DNA of 64,000 nt from Bog-756 sp050014755 (GCA_050014755.1 JBEKCS010000002.1:32361-96360); one strand, 5' to 3'; numbered from the stretch's first letter, positions 35,090-43,206 are shown. The notes: a model not told the origin generated them from the letters alone. A program made the numbers and translations.

Positions 35090-35272
35090 ATGCAGCCTGA
35101 GAAGTGCCCAAAGTCGGGCAAGCGGAAGATGACCAGAGCCAACGCCGCGAGAGAAGCCGCGTGGTGGCGACGCCGAAGGATGGCCCGGATGAGTCACTAC
35201 AAGTGCAAGTCCTGCGGCACATTTCATATCGGGAATTCGAGGGGACCCTCCCGAAACTCTGGACGGAGATAG
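35090..35272 (+). CDS. small zinc-ribbon protein, MGE-associated type
   Basis: A 60-residue basic protein. The N-terminal KCPKSGKRKMTRANAAREAA and C-terminal YKCKSCGTFHIG match a family of tiny phage and plasmid proteins with a CxxCGxxH ribbon. Function unknown. It is on the plus strand between two minus-strand operons. Confidence 0.55.
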   Translation: MQPEKCPKSGKRKMTRANAAREAAWWRRRRMARMSHYKCKSCGTFHIGNSRGPSRNSGRR

Positions 35273-35958
35273 CCGGATTCTGGCGGCTCGGCCATCGACG
35301 CCAAAGATGAAGCCAATCCGAGACGCTCCCGAATTTCTTCCTGAGACCATCGATGTGCAGGGATCCACTACTCCTCGACTGGACAGGGTGGACCCGATAT
35401 CACGAGGAAGCCCGTTCGCACCGCAGTGCGCCGCTCGTGACCAGGGGGAATGCAAAAAAAGCAGTGCACTTTCCACGCACCGCAGTGCGCTTCTTTCCCA
35501 GGAAAGCGCGCTTCGAACGTCAGTGCGATCAGCCGGAATGGGGCCAGTTTCAAGGACGAAAAAGTTGACTTTGCTCGTGGATCTTGGACGCCTCGAATTT
35601 GCCGAGGGGCTCGCGACCAGCACCTGACGGCGTCCGCAAATGCAGGAGGAATGTCCCGAGCCGACCACGTGCGGATGCGACGGAATCTCACGCGGCTTCC
35701 CGGGGCCTGCCTTCGATCCGACACGCGCTGCGAAAGCTGCCGAAGCTGCCGAACTGTGTCCAAGAGCCCATACGACCTGGTCGGAGCGGTCACCGACCGG
35801 ACGGGCACGCGCGGCGAAAGTGCGTCCAATCGCAGGTCGGAACGCTGCCGAGGTGCTGCCGAAGGGGACACCTTTGGCAGCTTCTGGCGCGGTTCCGCAG
35901 CAAACAGAGGTGGCGCCTGACCTGCGATTCGCCGCTTCGGCAGCTTTCGCAGCGCCCA
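35273..35958. other. 686-bp non-coding region with repeats, possible origin or regulatory RNA
   Basis: No frame here has convincing coding character or a ribosome-binding site. The stretch contains two copies of CGCACCGCAGTGCGC (35417-35431, 35476-35490). It also has a 22-bp perfect inverted repeat (35725-35746 against 35934-35955), with related AAGCTGC/GCAGCTT words between. It is downstream of the replication genes of the element, so an origin or a structured RNA is conceivable. Confidence 0.4.
35725..35955. repeat. 22-bp perfect inverted repeat, arms 187 bp apart
   Basis: The left arm (35725-35746, core TGCGAAAGCTGCCGAAG) is the exact reverse complement of the right arm (35934-35955). The right arm ends 4 bp beyond the stop of the DUF3987 gene. 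The arms are too far apart for a normal terminator. Confidence 0.55.
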
Positions 35959-37209
35959 CTACTGAGGAGCCTTCATGAAAACGACTCCGGGGCGCCCGCC
36001 GGTGGGGATCATGATCCTCTGGATGAGGGCGCCGTCCTCTAAGCGACACAGCACCCGGTCGAGGTTGTCGCCGTAAAGGTGGCCTCCTGAGGCCTTCGTG
36101 AGCTCCTTCCGGGTGAACTGACGGTCTGGAGCCGTCTCAAATGCCCTGAGCAGCCTCTCTGCCATCGGGTCACCGAGCTGGTTGCCAAAAAGGTAGGCAG
36201 CCGAGTCTCTCGTGTAACTCCAAAGTGCCCAGGCTGCATCGAGGTGTTCCGGCTCAATTGTTCTCGAACCTGCGAGCACGGCGTAGGCGACGGAGAGTCT
36301 GAGAAGCTGAGCCTCAGATCGGGCGGTGAGCGCCCCGAGCATGCCTCCCGGAGTATCGGCGGCGAGGTCATGGTATCGGCGAGTCCAGAGTTCGTCTGCC
36401 GCGCTCGAGCGGCGGAGGATCTGGAGCCGTCGGGCACTCTCCAAGGCGGCTCCGACTTTCGCCCCCAGCTCGGCAATGGCCTGGTCGTCGAGATTGCCTC
36501 CAGTGGCGAGCAGCCGCGCACGTTTGGCGCAAATCAACAGGAATCGGTTTGCAAAGCCATTGGCGGCCTGGAGGCCCGTGAGCGTCGAACGGAGTTCTTC
36601 CTCGGTGATGTGCCCAACGATGCTCACGTGAGCCCCTGACACCTTGAGGGGATCCTTTGTCATGACCTGAAGGTTTCCGGAGTCCCATGCCAATCGGAGA
36701 ACTTCAGACAGGACGTTCCCTTCGCGGCTGGCAACCTTCAAGGTCTTTGCAAACTCTCCTTCGTGGACAAACAGCGCGCCGCCGCTCTCACGATCGGCGG
36801 CCTTGATAAGTCCCTCTCCCGATGAGAGTCCCGACGTGACTCGGTCCTTTGACCAATCGGGATCGGCGACCTGCATGAGTTCGGCAATTCGCGCCCAGGA
36901 CGTTCCCTTTCGCGCCTTTGAGGTTTGGCCGACGATGACCACGAAGAGGCGGGCAGGATGATCCGCTCCATCGGCCCGAGCTCGCGGTCCGAGCCCTACG
37001 GCGGATCCGAAGGCCGCAATGAAGCTGGCGAGGAGGGCGGCGGGATCCGCCTCAGTTTCGGGGCCGATAGTGCGCACTACCTCCCCAGCGAGGCCGAATA
37101 AGGCCGCATCTCCGAGTATGGGCCATCCACTCGAAGGCGCGGCGACATCCGAACGAGGTGAGCCCTCCGGGTAGTCCGGGACGTGAAGGGGTGGAACTGC
37201 GACGACCAT
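35959..37209 (-). CDS. DUF3987-type replication protein
   Basis: A 416-residue protein of the DUF3987 group, found in phages, plasmids and integrative elements and considered helicase/primase-like. A RecA-like core starts at VVIVGQTSKARKGTSWARI (degenerate Walker A). HEGEFAKTLKVASREGNVLS contains the acidic motif, and NGFANRFLLICAKR is the arginine-finger-like segment. The C-terminal 80 residues form a winged helix (FTRKELTKASGGHLYGDNL). The ATG overlaps the upstream stop by one base (TGATG). Confidence 0.75.
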   Translation of the reverse strand: MVVAVPPLHVPDYPEGSPRSDVAAPSSGWPILGDAALFGLAGEVVRTIGPETEADPAALLASFIAAFGSAVGLGPRARADGADHPARLFVVIVGQTSKARKGTSWARIAELMQVADPDWSKDRVTSGLSSGEGLIKAADRESGGALFVHEGEFAKTLKVASREGNVLSEVLRLAWDSGNLQVMTKDPLKVSGAHVSIVGHITEEELRSTLTGLQAANGFANRFLLICAKRARLLATGGNLDDQAIAELGAKVGAALESARRLQILRRSSAADELWTRRYHDLAADTPGGMLGALTARSEAQLLRLSVAYAVLAGSRTIEPEHLDAAWALWSYTRDSAAYLFGNQLGDPMAERLLRAFETAPDRQFTRKELTKASGGHLYGDNLDRVLCRLEDGALIQRIMIPTGGRPGVVFMKAPQ

Positions 37210-37730
37210 CAGATCCCGGCCGAGCTGGAGCTGGCGACAACCGATGACCGCTCCGTGACCAAAGCTGTGACTTCTTGGCTGATGGCAGCCGCCATCTGGC
37301 TCAGCGTGGCGGTCTCTGCCCGAGAAGCACCGTTGTAGAGCTGTGCAGCGATCCCCATGACACGGCGTCGGCGAGCCTTCTCTCGAACCGATCGGGCGTA
37401 CGCGCCCGTTCGGTCACGCCTCGCCGGCCGATTATCTGTGAACGAGACAAGCCATTCGAAGTCGACGTCCGCCAGTTCGGCAACTGCGTGAACGCGATCG
37501 TCCTCAGCCGAAATTGCCGTGAGCTGGACTGCGATCGAGAAGATGCGCCCTAGTCGGCGGTCGTAGAAATCGGTCCCGTCGAGCACCTTTGAGGCAGCTA
37601 GGGCGCTTTCCATATCGCCGACAACGAACGCAGCGACTATCTCCTCGGCGTCCTTATCCCATGGAATCGCGACGTCGCCCACGCCGGTCCGACGGGGCTC
37701 CGTTGGCCCCGGCAGGGGCCCGGGCCTCAT
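37209..37730 (-). CDS. DnaB N-terminal-domain-like protein
   Basis: A 173-residue protein. Residues 20-120 resemble the DnaB helicase N-terminal domain: AEEIVAAFVVGDMESALAAS, then DFYDRRLGRIFSIAVQL. The rest is helical (REKARRRRVMGIAAQL). It lies between the excisionase-like gene and the DUF3987 gene with overlapping codons on both sides. This suggests that a split helicase or loader is made with the DUF3987 protein. Confidence 0.65.
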   Translation of the reverse strand: MRPGPLPGPTEPRRTGVGDVAIPWDKDAEEIVAAFVVGDMESALAASKVLDGTDFYDRRLGRIFSIAVQLTAISAEDDRVHAVAELADVDFEWLVSFTDNRPARRDRTGAYARSVREKARRRRVMGIAAQLYNGASRAETATLSQMAAAISQEVTALVTERSSVVASSSSAGI

Positions 37731-37975
37731 GCTGCGGGATCGCTGTCGGAGGCGTCGAGGAATTCCTCGATTGCCCCGACCGGCACGACGTATCGCGTCC
37801 CCACTCGAACCGATCGGAGCCGTCCGCTGGCGAGGAGCTCATAGATCTTCGTGCGACCGATTCCAATCGCCTGGGCAGCCTCATCCGGGGTCAAGGCAAG
37901 GCGGTCGTCCGTCGTGTGATTCGTGGTGTCATTTGGTATCGAGTGCATGGATGCATGATGACCACACTCAGCCAT
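37727..37975 (-). CDS. excisionase-family HTH protein
   Basis: An 82-residue protein with the MerR-like winged helix of the excisionase family. LTPDEAAQAIGIGRTKIYEL is followed by LASGRLRSVRVGTRYVVP and AIEEFLDAS. Its stop overlaps the next gene's ATG (ATGA). It is divergent from the multi-HTH gene with a short, AT-rich shared promoter. Likely recombination directionality factor or replication-operon regulator. Confidence 0.8.
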   Translation of the reverse strand: MAECGHHASMHSIPNDTTNHTTDDRLALTPDEAAQAIGIGRTKIYELLASGRLRSVRVGTRYVVPVGAIEEFLDASDSDPAA

Positions 37976-38011
37976 CTTGTAGCTAGTATCTCTCGCTCGA
38001 AAATTGAAAGG

Positions 38012-38017
38012 TAAGAT
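38012..38017 (+). promoter_or_regulatory. -10 box of the multi-HTH gene
   Basis: TAAGAT ends 7 nt before a GTG at 38025. This spacing predicts a leaderless transcript and decides the start of the gene in favour of GTG rather than the upstream TTG. Confidence 0.45.
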
Positions 38018-38024
38018 ATGCCAC

Positions 38025-40076
38025 GTGCAACAGTCCCAGCTAGAAGCCCTTGCCGGGACAGACGACGGGACTCTCTGGCTGGACGATCTCCGCTACCTCC
38101 GCAACCATCTCGGCCAGCGGGGCGCTGCGCGCCGAGTCGGAGTTTCTGGGACCGCTGTCCGAAGGTACGAGCGCCGTGAGAGCTCCCCTTCGGCTGAGCT
38201 TCAACAGAAGATCACTAAGGCTGGAGCCGACCTGCGCTCCGAGATGGAGTCCGATCCACCTCATTCATCCATTGAGCGATTGCTGATCCTGGTCAGAAAT
38301 CAGCCTGGCACTACGTCTCCGGGGGCCCTTCGATCGTCGGGCGCCTCGGCCGACGATCTTCGAGAACTACGCGCAGACGGCAGGATCATCGAAATGCTGG
38401 CTCCTGCTCCTAAGCCCGACCGGCTTGGACGCCAGAGAGAAGCCCTGCGCCTGTATCCCCGAGGCCACCAGGGTCCTTCGGTTGACGTTCCCAGGGGGCT
38501 GAAAGGACTGTCGGACTCGCAGCTCGTGGAGGCAATCCTCGCGCGGCCAGGGTGGAACGTAAAAAGGCTTGCCGCGACACTGAAGGTCAGCCGCCCCGTC
38601 ATCACTGGATATCGGAAGGGCCTTTCGATTGCGCCAATGAAGCGGGAGGCACTGATCGGGGCCTACCTCGCCACGCGGAATGAACACCGTGACTCGTTGG
38701 CGGCAACTGATCCTCCGGCCCAAGTCAGGAACACGGTCACCTCGCACCCAGGGGAGAGTCCGGCATCGGTAATCGGTCGCGCCAAGAAACTGAAGGGATT
38801 CGATATCGAGACTGCTGAGGATGGATGGACCGGAGCCCTCCATCGGAACCTCGTGCACATCGAGCGTCGAAGCTTCATCGACAAGGCAGGACACCCGCGG
38901 GTCCGATTTGAAGTTCTCCCGGGTCCCGGGGATGGAAACGAGCCAGATACCAAGCCCATCTCGGCGAGGACTCTCGCCACTCGTCGGAATGAACTGGGGC
39001 TCAGTCAAGCGACGTTGGCCCGATTGGTCTGCGAGAAAGCGCCGCGCACTGACCCTCGGGTGGCGAGGGGGACAATCGATTCTTGGGAGAGAAGCGGCGT
39101 GCCCCTGGCGCGTGTGCCTTACGTTCGCGCTGCACTGGACGGATTCGAGCCGCCGGAGATCGACGAGGTAGCTGCGGCCACGGCCGCAATCTCCTGCCTG
39201 CTGAGCGAGGAGCCGGGTCTTGCGGAGACACAGGTCATCGAATCCCATGAGCGCGCCGTAGGCAAGACAGTAGCGACGATCAGAGCGCTTCAGGGGATGC
39301 GAGATCGGGGCGAGGTCGTCTCGATTCCTGTCTTCCACCACCGCAGTAGATCTCACCAGGGGCTCTACCTCAAGGCCGCGGCGCCCCCACCCAGCGATCC
39401 GCTGACGAGGGAGGAGCTTCGTCGCCTTCGAGATGCTGCAGGTCTCAGCCAAGGCGAAGCCGCACGAATCTGCGCCACCGAACAATTCCCAATCTCAAGC
39501 TCACTCTGGCGGCAGTGGGACAGAGGCGCTCGACAGATCAATCAGCTCTTGGCCACCCACGTTCGGGAATGCCTCCGCAGCCAACCGAGGGCGGACGCCC
39601 CTGCCCGGGGCGGCCGGCGAAGGGCTCCCTTGGATGAAACCGTGGCCCTATTCGTTTCCGCAGTCAATGACGAGCCCGAGAGCACTTGGAACCACCTATG
39701 GAAGCGTTGCGGCGAACGCCTAGATCTTCCATTGGCACGAGACCGCGCCTTCGAGCTCGGCCTCGTGCATGTGAAATTGAAAGCCGACTTCAACGCGGCA
39801 GGTCGGCCAATCCAGAGGAAGGTTTGGTATACCGGTCCAGCCGGATCCTGCGATCCAGTCGACTTGGTATCTGGCTCATCCCTCAAGGATGCGCGCTCGA
39901 AAGCGGGCCTGACTCAATCAGAGGCAGCGGATTGCTTCGGTGTCGAAACATCGACATTGTGCGGTTGGGAGCGAGGTCACCATGAGATACCCGCGGCCCG
40001 TCAGGAGATTGCTCGACGCTTGGTTTCCGGCGGCTTCGTGGACTCAACTACACCAGGAGTTGGGTCCAAGAGTTGA
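38025..40076 (+). CDS. protein of tandem HTH + winged-helix-like repeats
   Basis: A 683-residue protein. Five helix-turn-helix segments occur at near-regular intervals (about residues 21, 166, 312, 460 and 617, so 145-157 apart). Examples are AARRVGVSGTAVRRYERR, LAATLKVSRPVITGYRKG, LSQATLARLVCEK, LSQGEAARICATE and LTQSEAADCFGVETSTLCGW. Between them lie winged-helix-like segments ending in a beta-strand (FEVLPG, LYLKAA, KVWYTG). The whole reads as four HTH+wH units plus a final HTH. No enzymatic domain is seen. The stop codon touches the right arm-type repeats. Role unknown: element regulator, RDF, origin binder or long-site DNA reader. An in-frame TTG at 38004 is an alternative start. Confidence 0.75.
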   Translation: MQQSQLEALAGTDDGTLWLDDLRYLRNHLGQRGAARRVGVSGTAVRRYERRESSPSAELQQKITKAGADLRSEMESDPPHSSIERLLILVRNQPGTTSPGALRSSGASADDLRELRADGRIIEMLAPAPKPDRLGRQREALRLYPRGHQGPSVDVPRGLKGLSDSQLVEAILARPGWNVKRLAATLKVSRPVITGYRKGLSIAPMKREALIGAYLATRNEHRDSLAATDPPAQVRNTVTSHPGESPASVIGRAKKLKGFDIETAEDGWTGALHRNLVHIERRSFIDKAGHPRVRFEVLPGPGDGNEPDTKPISARTLATRRNELGLSQATLARLVCEKAPRTDPRVARGTIDSWERSGVPLARVPYVRAALDGFEPPEIDEVAAATAAISCLLSEEPGLAETQVIESHERAVGKTVATIRALQGMRDRGEVVSIPVFHHRSRSHQGLYLKAAAPPPSDPLTREELRRLRDAAGLSQGEAARICATEQFPISSSLWRQWDRGARQINQLLATHVRECLRSQPRADAPARGGRRRAPLDETVALFVSAVNDEPESTWNHLWKRCGERLDLPLARDRAFELGLVHVKLKADFNAAGRPIQRKVWYTGPAGSCDPVDLVSGSSLKDARSKAGLTQSEAADCFGVETSTLCGWERGHHEIPAARQEIARRLVSGGFVDSTTPGVGSKS

Positions 40077-40096
40077 CCGCCAAGTTGACCGCCAAC
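40073..40096 (+). repeat. putative integrase arm-type sites, right end
   Basis: Tandem 12-mers TTGACCGCCAAG and TTGACCGCCAAC overlap the stop of the multi-HTH gene, 102 nt before attR. The first 18 bases equal 25383-25400. Confidence 0.65.
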
Positions 40097-40197
40097 CATA
40101 CGACATTGCGCGGACTCAACGGCACAGGGAATCACGACGTCGGCCCGTTGACCTGCGGCTTCGGCACCAAGCAACACCGGGCGGCTTTGCTGGCTGC

Positions 40198-40242
40198 GAC
40201 TGGCAGTCAAGAGGTCAGGGGTTCGAATCCCCTTACCTCCAC
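40198..40242 (+). repeat. attR, 45-bp direct repeat of tRNA-Ala 3' half
   Basis: Identical to 25281-25325. Here the tRNA sequence continues with an encoded CCA end (ACCA directly after the T-arm/acceptor strand), unlike the left copy. This copy therefore retains the original 3' end of the chromosomal tRNA gene. Confidence 0.92.
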
Positions 40243-41910
40243 CAATTTGAAGATTGTCGAACCGCCGTCCCAAGAGGGGCGGCGGTTTGTCGTTTCCGAG
40301 ATGACGGCGTCCACTAGACCGCTGTCAAGAAGTGTCCCAAAAGGTTGGGCCAGCGCTACCCGCTTGACCTCCCCGCCAACATCGACGTGGATCGACTCCA
40401 CGACTGCCTGGTTGAACCAGCGTCGCTCCGTGGCATCTGCTCGGCGGTATGCCTTTCCGAACTGCGAAGCCAGGCCCAGTGCCGCTGTCAGGTTCTCCTG
40501 CAAGGTCTCCCAGTGGATCTCAGTGTTGGCCAGGACTGCTCCGGCATTCGCCAGCTCTCTTGTGATGCGCTCTTGTTCCTCTCTCAGAAGGTCGATCGGC
40601 ACACCCCCAGCAAGGTGAGCCTGGAGCAGCTTCCGTCGTTCGGTCTCCAGATCCAGAATGCGCTTGCGTTCTCGCTTTGTGCGCCGTTCGACGGCAGCAT
40701 TCCGGCCCTTGGCGAACTTCAGCAGATTGCCGTGAATGGCTGAGACAGTCTCTTTTGCCAGGACGATGGTGTCGTAGTAGTTCTCGACCGAGGCTTCGAC
40801 CTCGTCCACCTGGAGGTAGGGCAGATCACAGTCGTTACGGTGTTGGTGCCGACCCAGGCAGGCGAAGTAGTTGTAGCAGGTGCCGTTGCGGCCACGACCC
40901 TGGGTAAACATCAGGCGCTCGCCGCAGCGGGCACAGAAGATGGTCCCCTTCAGATAGTGGGGATGCTTGCGCGGCTTGTCGCCAACTTGGCGACGGCTAG
41001 CCATGATCGCCTGGACTGTCGCAAACATCTCGATGCTTACCAGCGGCTCGTGGGAGCCGGGGTACTCGATCCCTCCCCAGGTGAACAACCCGAGGTAGAA
41101 GCGGCTGCGCAGCATGTTGTGGACATGCCGAATCACCAGTGGCTTGGACGGGTGCTTCGGAGTTGGCTTTGTCGTGAGTCCTTGCTCGCCAAGCGCCTCG
41201 GTCAGTTGGCTCAGGGTGTAATCGCCGGAGGCGTAGGCCTCGAAGGCCCAGCGGATGAGCGGGGCTCGTTCCGGGTCGGTCTCGATCCAGCGAAGCTCGT
41301 TCCCACCCGAAAGGTCTTGGCGGTTGAGATACCCGATGGGGGCGCAACCGGGGTAGGTGCCTCGCTCGGCCTTCTTGCTCGTTCCCTTCTTGATCTCGTT
41401 CGACAGGTTCAGCGAGTAGAACTCGGCGATCGAGGACATGATCCCGTGCAGCAGGGTGCCTGATGGCGTCTCGTCGATGTTCTCGGTCACCGACACCAGT
41501 TGGGCTCCTGCCGCCCGAATAGCCATTGTGATGGCTACGTCGTCCCCTCTATTGCGTGCCAACCGGTCGACCTTGTGGACGATGACGAAGTCGATGTCGC
41601 GTTCGGCCTTGAGCCGCTCCAGCATTTCTTGCAGCTGGGGCCGATCGGCTTTGCGGGCCGACTCGCCCGCGTCGGTGTAGACGTCGATGACGGCAGCCCC
41701 GAGGGATTCCGCCTTGCGGAAACAGGCATCGCGTTGGGCGGCAAGGGAAAACCCTTCGCCATCGCGATCGGTGTTGACCTGACCCACCGTCGACACCCTG
41801 AGATAGACAACTGCTCGCTTGGCATAGTTCCCATCGAACGGTTGTGACGGAGTCGGCGTCCCGCGCGCGACCCCCTTCGTTGTTTTGCGGGTGGTCGTGG
41901 CGTTGGTCAT
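40207..41910 (-). CDS. large serine recombinase
   Basis: A 567-residue site-specific recombinase. The resolvase domain (residues 30-180) has YLRVSTVGQ with the catalytic Ser and HKVDRLARNRGDDVAI. A recombinase domain follows (TYPGCAPIGYLN), then a zinc ribbon (CARCGERL...CDLPYL, residues 345-385), a long coiled coil (residues 400-490) and a C-terminal strand region. ATG has GGAAGGAG upstream. The last 12 residues, ending RGFEPLTS, are translated from the antisense of the tRNA repeat. It is co-directional with the ImmA and XRE genes and is the likely integrase of a second element. Confidence 0.9.
   Translation of the reverse strand: MTNATTTRKTTKGVARGTPTPSQPFDGNYAKRAVVYLRVSTVGQVNTDRDGEGFSLAAQRDACFRKAESLGAAVIDVYTDAGESARKADRPQLQEMLERLKAERDIDFVIVHKVDRLARNRGDDVAITMAIRAAGAQLVSVTENIDETPSGTLLHGIMSSIAEFYSLNLSNEIKKGTSKKAERGTYPGCAPIGYLNRQDLSGGNELRWIETDPERAPLIRWAFEAYASGDYTLSQLTEALGEQGLTTKPTPKHPSKPLVIRHVHNMLRSRFYLGLFTWGGIEYPGSHEPLVSIEMFATVQAIMASRRQVGDKPRKHPHYLKGTIFCARCGERLMFTQGRGRNGTCYNYFACLGRHQHRNDCDLPYLQVDEVEASVENYYDTIVLAKETVSAIHGNLLKFAKGRNAAVERRTKRERKRILDLETERRKLLQAHLAGGVPIDLLREEQERITRELANAGAVLANTEIHWETLQENLTAALGLASQFGKAYRRADATERRWFNQAVVESIHVDVGGEVKRVALAQPFGTLLDSGLVDAVISETTNRRPSWDGGSTIFKLVEVRGFEPLTS
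40260..40287 (+). terminator. strong terminator, probably the original tRNA-Ala terminator
   Basis: A 12-bp stem (AACCGCCGTCCC with its near-complement, one G-U) and a 4-nt loop are followed by TGTCGTTT. It lies 18 bp after the right-hand tRNA copy and inside the 3' end of the serine recombinase frame on the other strand. Confidence 0.65.
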
Positions 41911-41940
41911 TGCTGACTCCTTCCTGTTGATTACTTGTCG

Positions 41941-42585
41941 CTACGGAATGGCTTGAGCCATCCGTCGATATGTCGGCCGATCACTTAATTCGGACACGGC
42001 GTCGAGGGTCCAGTCCTTGCCCTTCGGCAGGCAACGAGGAGTGGGCTCGACCAGCCCGATCTGATTGAGCCTGACGGACATGGCCGCTTGAGATACGCCG
42101 AACGTCTCCGCCAGCTTCGGTAGGTACTGCATTCCTGGGAGTCCCGAGCAGTAGAGCCGCTTGACCCACGGTCGTGGCATCAACAGGCACCCGGCGAAGA
42201 AATCGCAGACTCGTTCGATCATGGCGCCCCTTTCGTCGTCGGGGAACTGGCTGTAGATCAAACGTGCGAATCGGTGGTCGATGATGTGTTTGGCCTCGTG
42301 CGCCAGGCTGAAGCGCTGGCGAGTGGCTGGTTCCGATCCGTTGAGGACTACCAGCCACCGGCCCCTTGACCAGTGGGTGGCACCGGACGTTGGGAACGGG
42401 CTCACGCGTGTGACATGCACGTACGGAAGCTCGGTGATGATTCGATCCGGCACGGACGGCTCGGTAACACCGGCCAGCGCCAGGAACTTCTGCGCTTGCA
42501 GTTCAGCCAGTCTGAGCGCTTCCGAATATCGCAACGGTCGAAGCGGCACGGCATCACGCAGCTTGGTCACGATGGATGGATTCAT
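41941..42585 (-). CDS. ImmA/IrrE-type metallopeptidase
   Basis: A 214-residue protein with the zinc-protease motif HEAKHIIDH (about residues 94-102) and a downstream acidic ligand region ERVCDFFAGCLLMP. The C-terminal region includes a winged-helix-like ETFGVSQAAMSVRLNQIGLV. In ICEBs1 and related elements ImmA cleaves the ImmR repressor on DNA damage. Here the ATG overlaps the upstream XRE gene stop (ATGA), giving the same pair. Confidence 0.85.
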   Translation of the reverse strand: MNPSIVTKLRDAVPLRPLRYSEALRLAELQAQKFLALAGVTEPSVPDRIITELPYVHVTRVSPFPTSGATHWSRGRWLVVLNGSEPATRQRFSLAHEAKHIIDHRFARLIYSQFPDDERGAMIERVCDFFAGCLLMPRPWVKRLYCSGLPGMQYLPKLAETFGVSQAAMSVRLNQIGLVEPTPRCLPKGKDWTLDAVSELSDRPTYRRMAQAIP

Positions 42586-43019
42586 GCCGCCCTCCGAGAT
42601 GTGACATCACCCTTGGGCTCAGTGGGCTTCTTGGGCTCTTTGGGCTTCGGTGGGAAGACCGGTTGGTCCTTCGGAATGTCGTAGTAGGAGCGCAGCAGTT
42701 CGAAGAACCGTTCCAGGTCGGCCACAGCTTCGGGTGGCAGCTCGTACTTGGCTCGTAGGTATGGGCTGAACGTTGGCAGGCGTTCTGGCGATTCGTAGCC
42801 AGCGAGGCTGTAGAGGTCTTCGAAATCCACTTCCAATGCCCGGGCTATCGACATCAAGTGCTTTGGAGCAGGCGACTCATATTGGCCGTCTTCGAGCTTG
42901 CTCCAGTAGGACAGGTGCAGCCCCGAGAGAGCGGCGGCGTCCGCCAGAGACAATCCTCGCGACGTGCGTCGGTCCCTTATATATTCTCCTAATGTCTGAT
43001 TCTTTTTATCCTTAATCAT
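42582..43019 (-). CDS. XRE-family repressor (ImmR-like)
   Basis: A 145-residue protein. The N-terminal HTH_3 domain reads LGEYIRDRRTSRGLSLADAA, then LSGLHLSYWSKLEDGQYESP. The C-terminal half is a charged linker ending in a Pro/Lys-rich tail. It is coupled to the ImmA-like peptidase and the serine recombinase. An AT-rich 110-bp region upstream likely holds its promoter and operators. Confidence 0.82.
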   Translation of the reverse strand: MIKDKKNQTLGEYIRDRRTSRGLSLADAAALSGLHLSYWSKLEDGQYESPAPKHLMSIARALEVDFEDLYSLAGYESPERLPTFSPYLRAKYELPPEAVADLERFFELLRSYYDIPKDQPVFPPKPKEPKKPTEPKGDVTSRRAA

Positions 43020-43128
43020 TCCTATTTACTCCCAAATCTTTACCCCTATTTTCTCAAACTATTTTCCGTTCGTCAAATCGTTTTACCTGCTCACTGGGCA
43101 TATCTTCAATAAATGCCGTGGTGTGTGC

Positions 43129-43192
43129 TGCTGGGAGGGAAGGTCTTTGTTGATTATGGATTGGCTCCATAAAAGACCTTCCCATCCCAGCA
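43129..43192. terminator. long hairpin downstream of the RHH gene
   Basis: Arms TGCTGGGAGGGAAGGTCTTT and its reverse complement with a single-base bulge (43129-43148 and 43172-43192) enclose 23 nt. It lies 15 bp beyond the RHH gene stop and before the XRE promoter region. It has no T-tract; it could also be a structured regulatory element. Confidence 0.5.
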
Positions 43193-43206
43193 TGGAATGC
43201 ACCTGG

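Larger units (their letters stand above)
25281..40242 (+). mobile_element. tRNA-Ala-integrated genomic island (about 15 kb)
   Basis: The island is bounded by a 45-bp perfect direct repeat (25281-25325 and 40198-40242) that covers the anticodon loop to the 3' end of tRNA-Ala. It contains a phage-type tyrosine integrase with an arm-binding domain, an excisionase-like protein, a replication pair, two more tyrosine recombinases and a probable defence cargo. Paired 12-mer repeats lie just inside both ends. The organisation resembles actinomycete integrative elements (AICE-like) or a prophage remnant; no capsid or clear transfer gene is present inside. Confidence 0.88.

Noticed and set aside
35307..35627. 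106-codon plus-strand frame starting MKPIRDAPEFLPE
   Set aside because: No ribosome site, and later residues follow the repeat words; coding character is weak.
34943..36049. Long frames on both strands in 34.9-36.0 kb
   Set aside because: They are Ser/Arg/Ala-rich, mutually overlapping, without ribosome sites or motifs, and cross the repeats. I treat the tract from 35273 to 35958 as non-coding.
40207..40245. C-terminal tail RGFEPLTS of the serine recombinase as a functional domain
   Set aside because: It is antisense tRNA sequence and appears at the end of many unrelated MGE proteins; it is best seen as read-through of the att site.
40001..40273. Minus-strand protein frame through the right att site (contains GKGIRTPDLLTASRSQQ)
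   Set aside because: This is the familiar false peptide produced by translating tRNA 3' ends; it overlaps att and terminator sequence and has no support.
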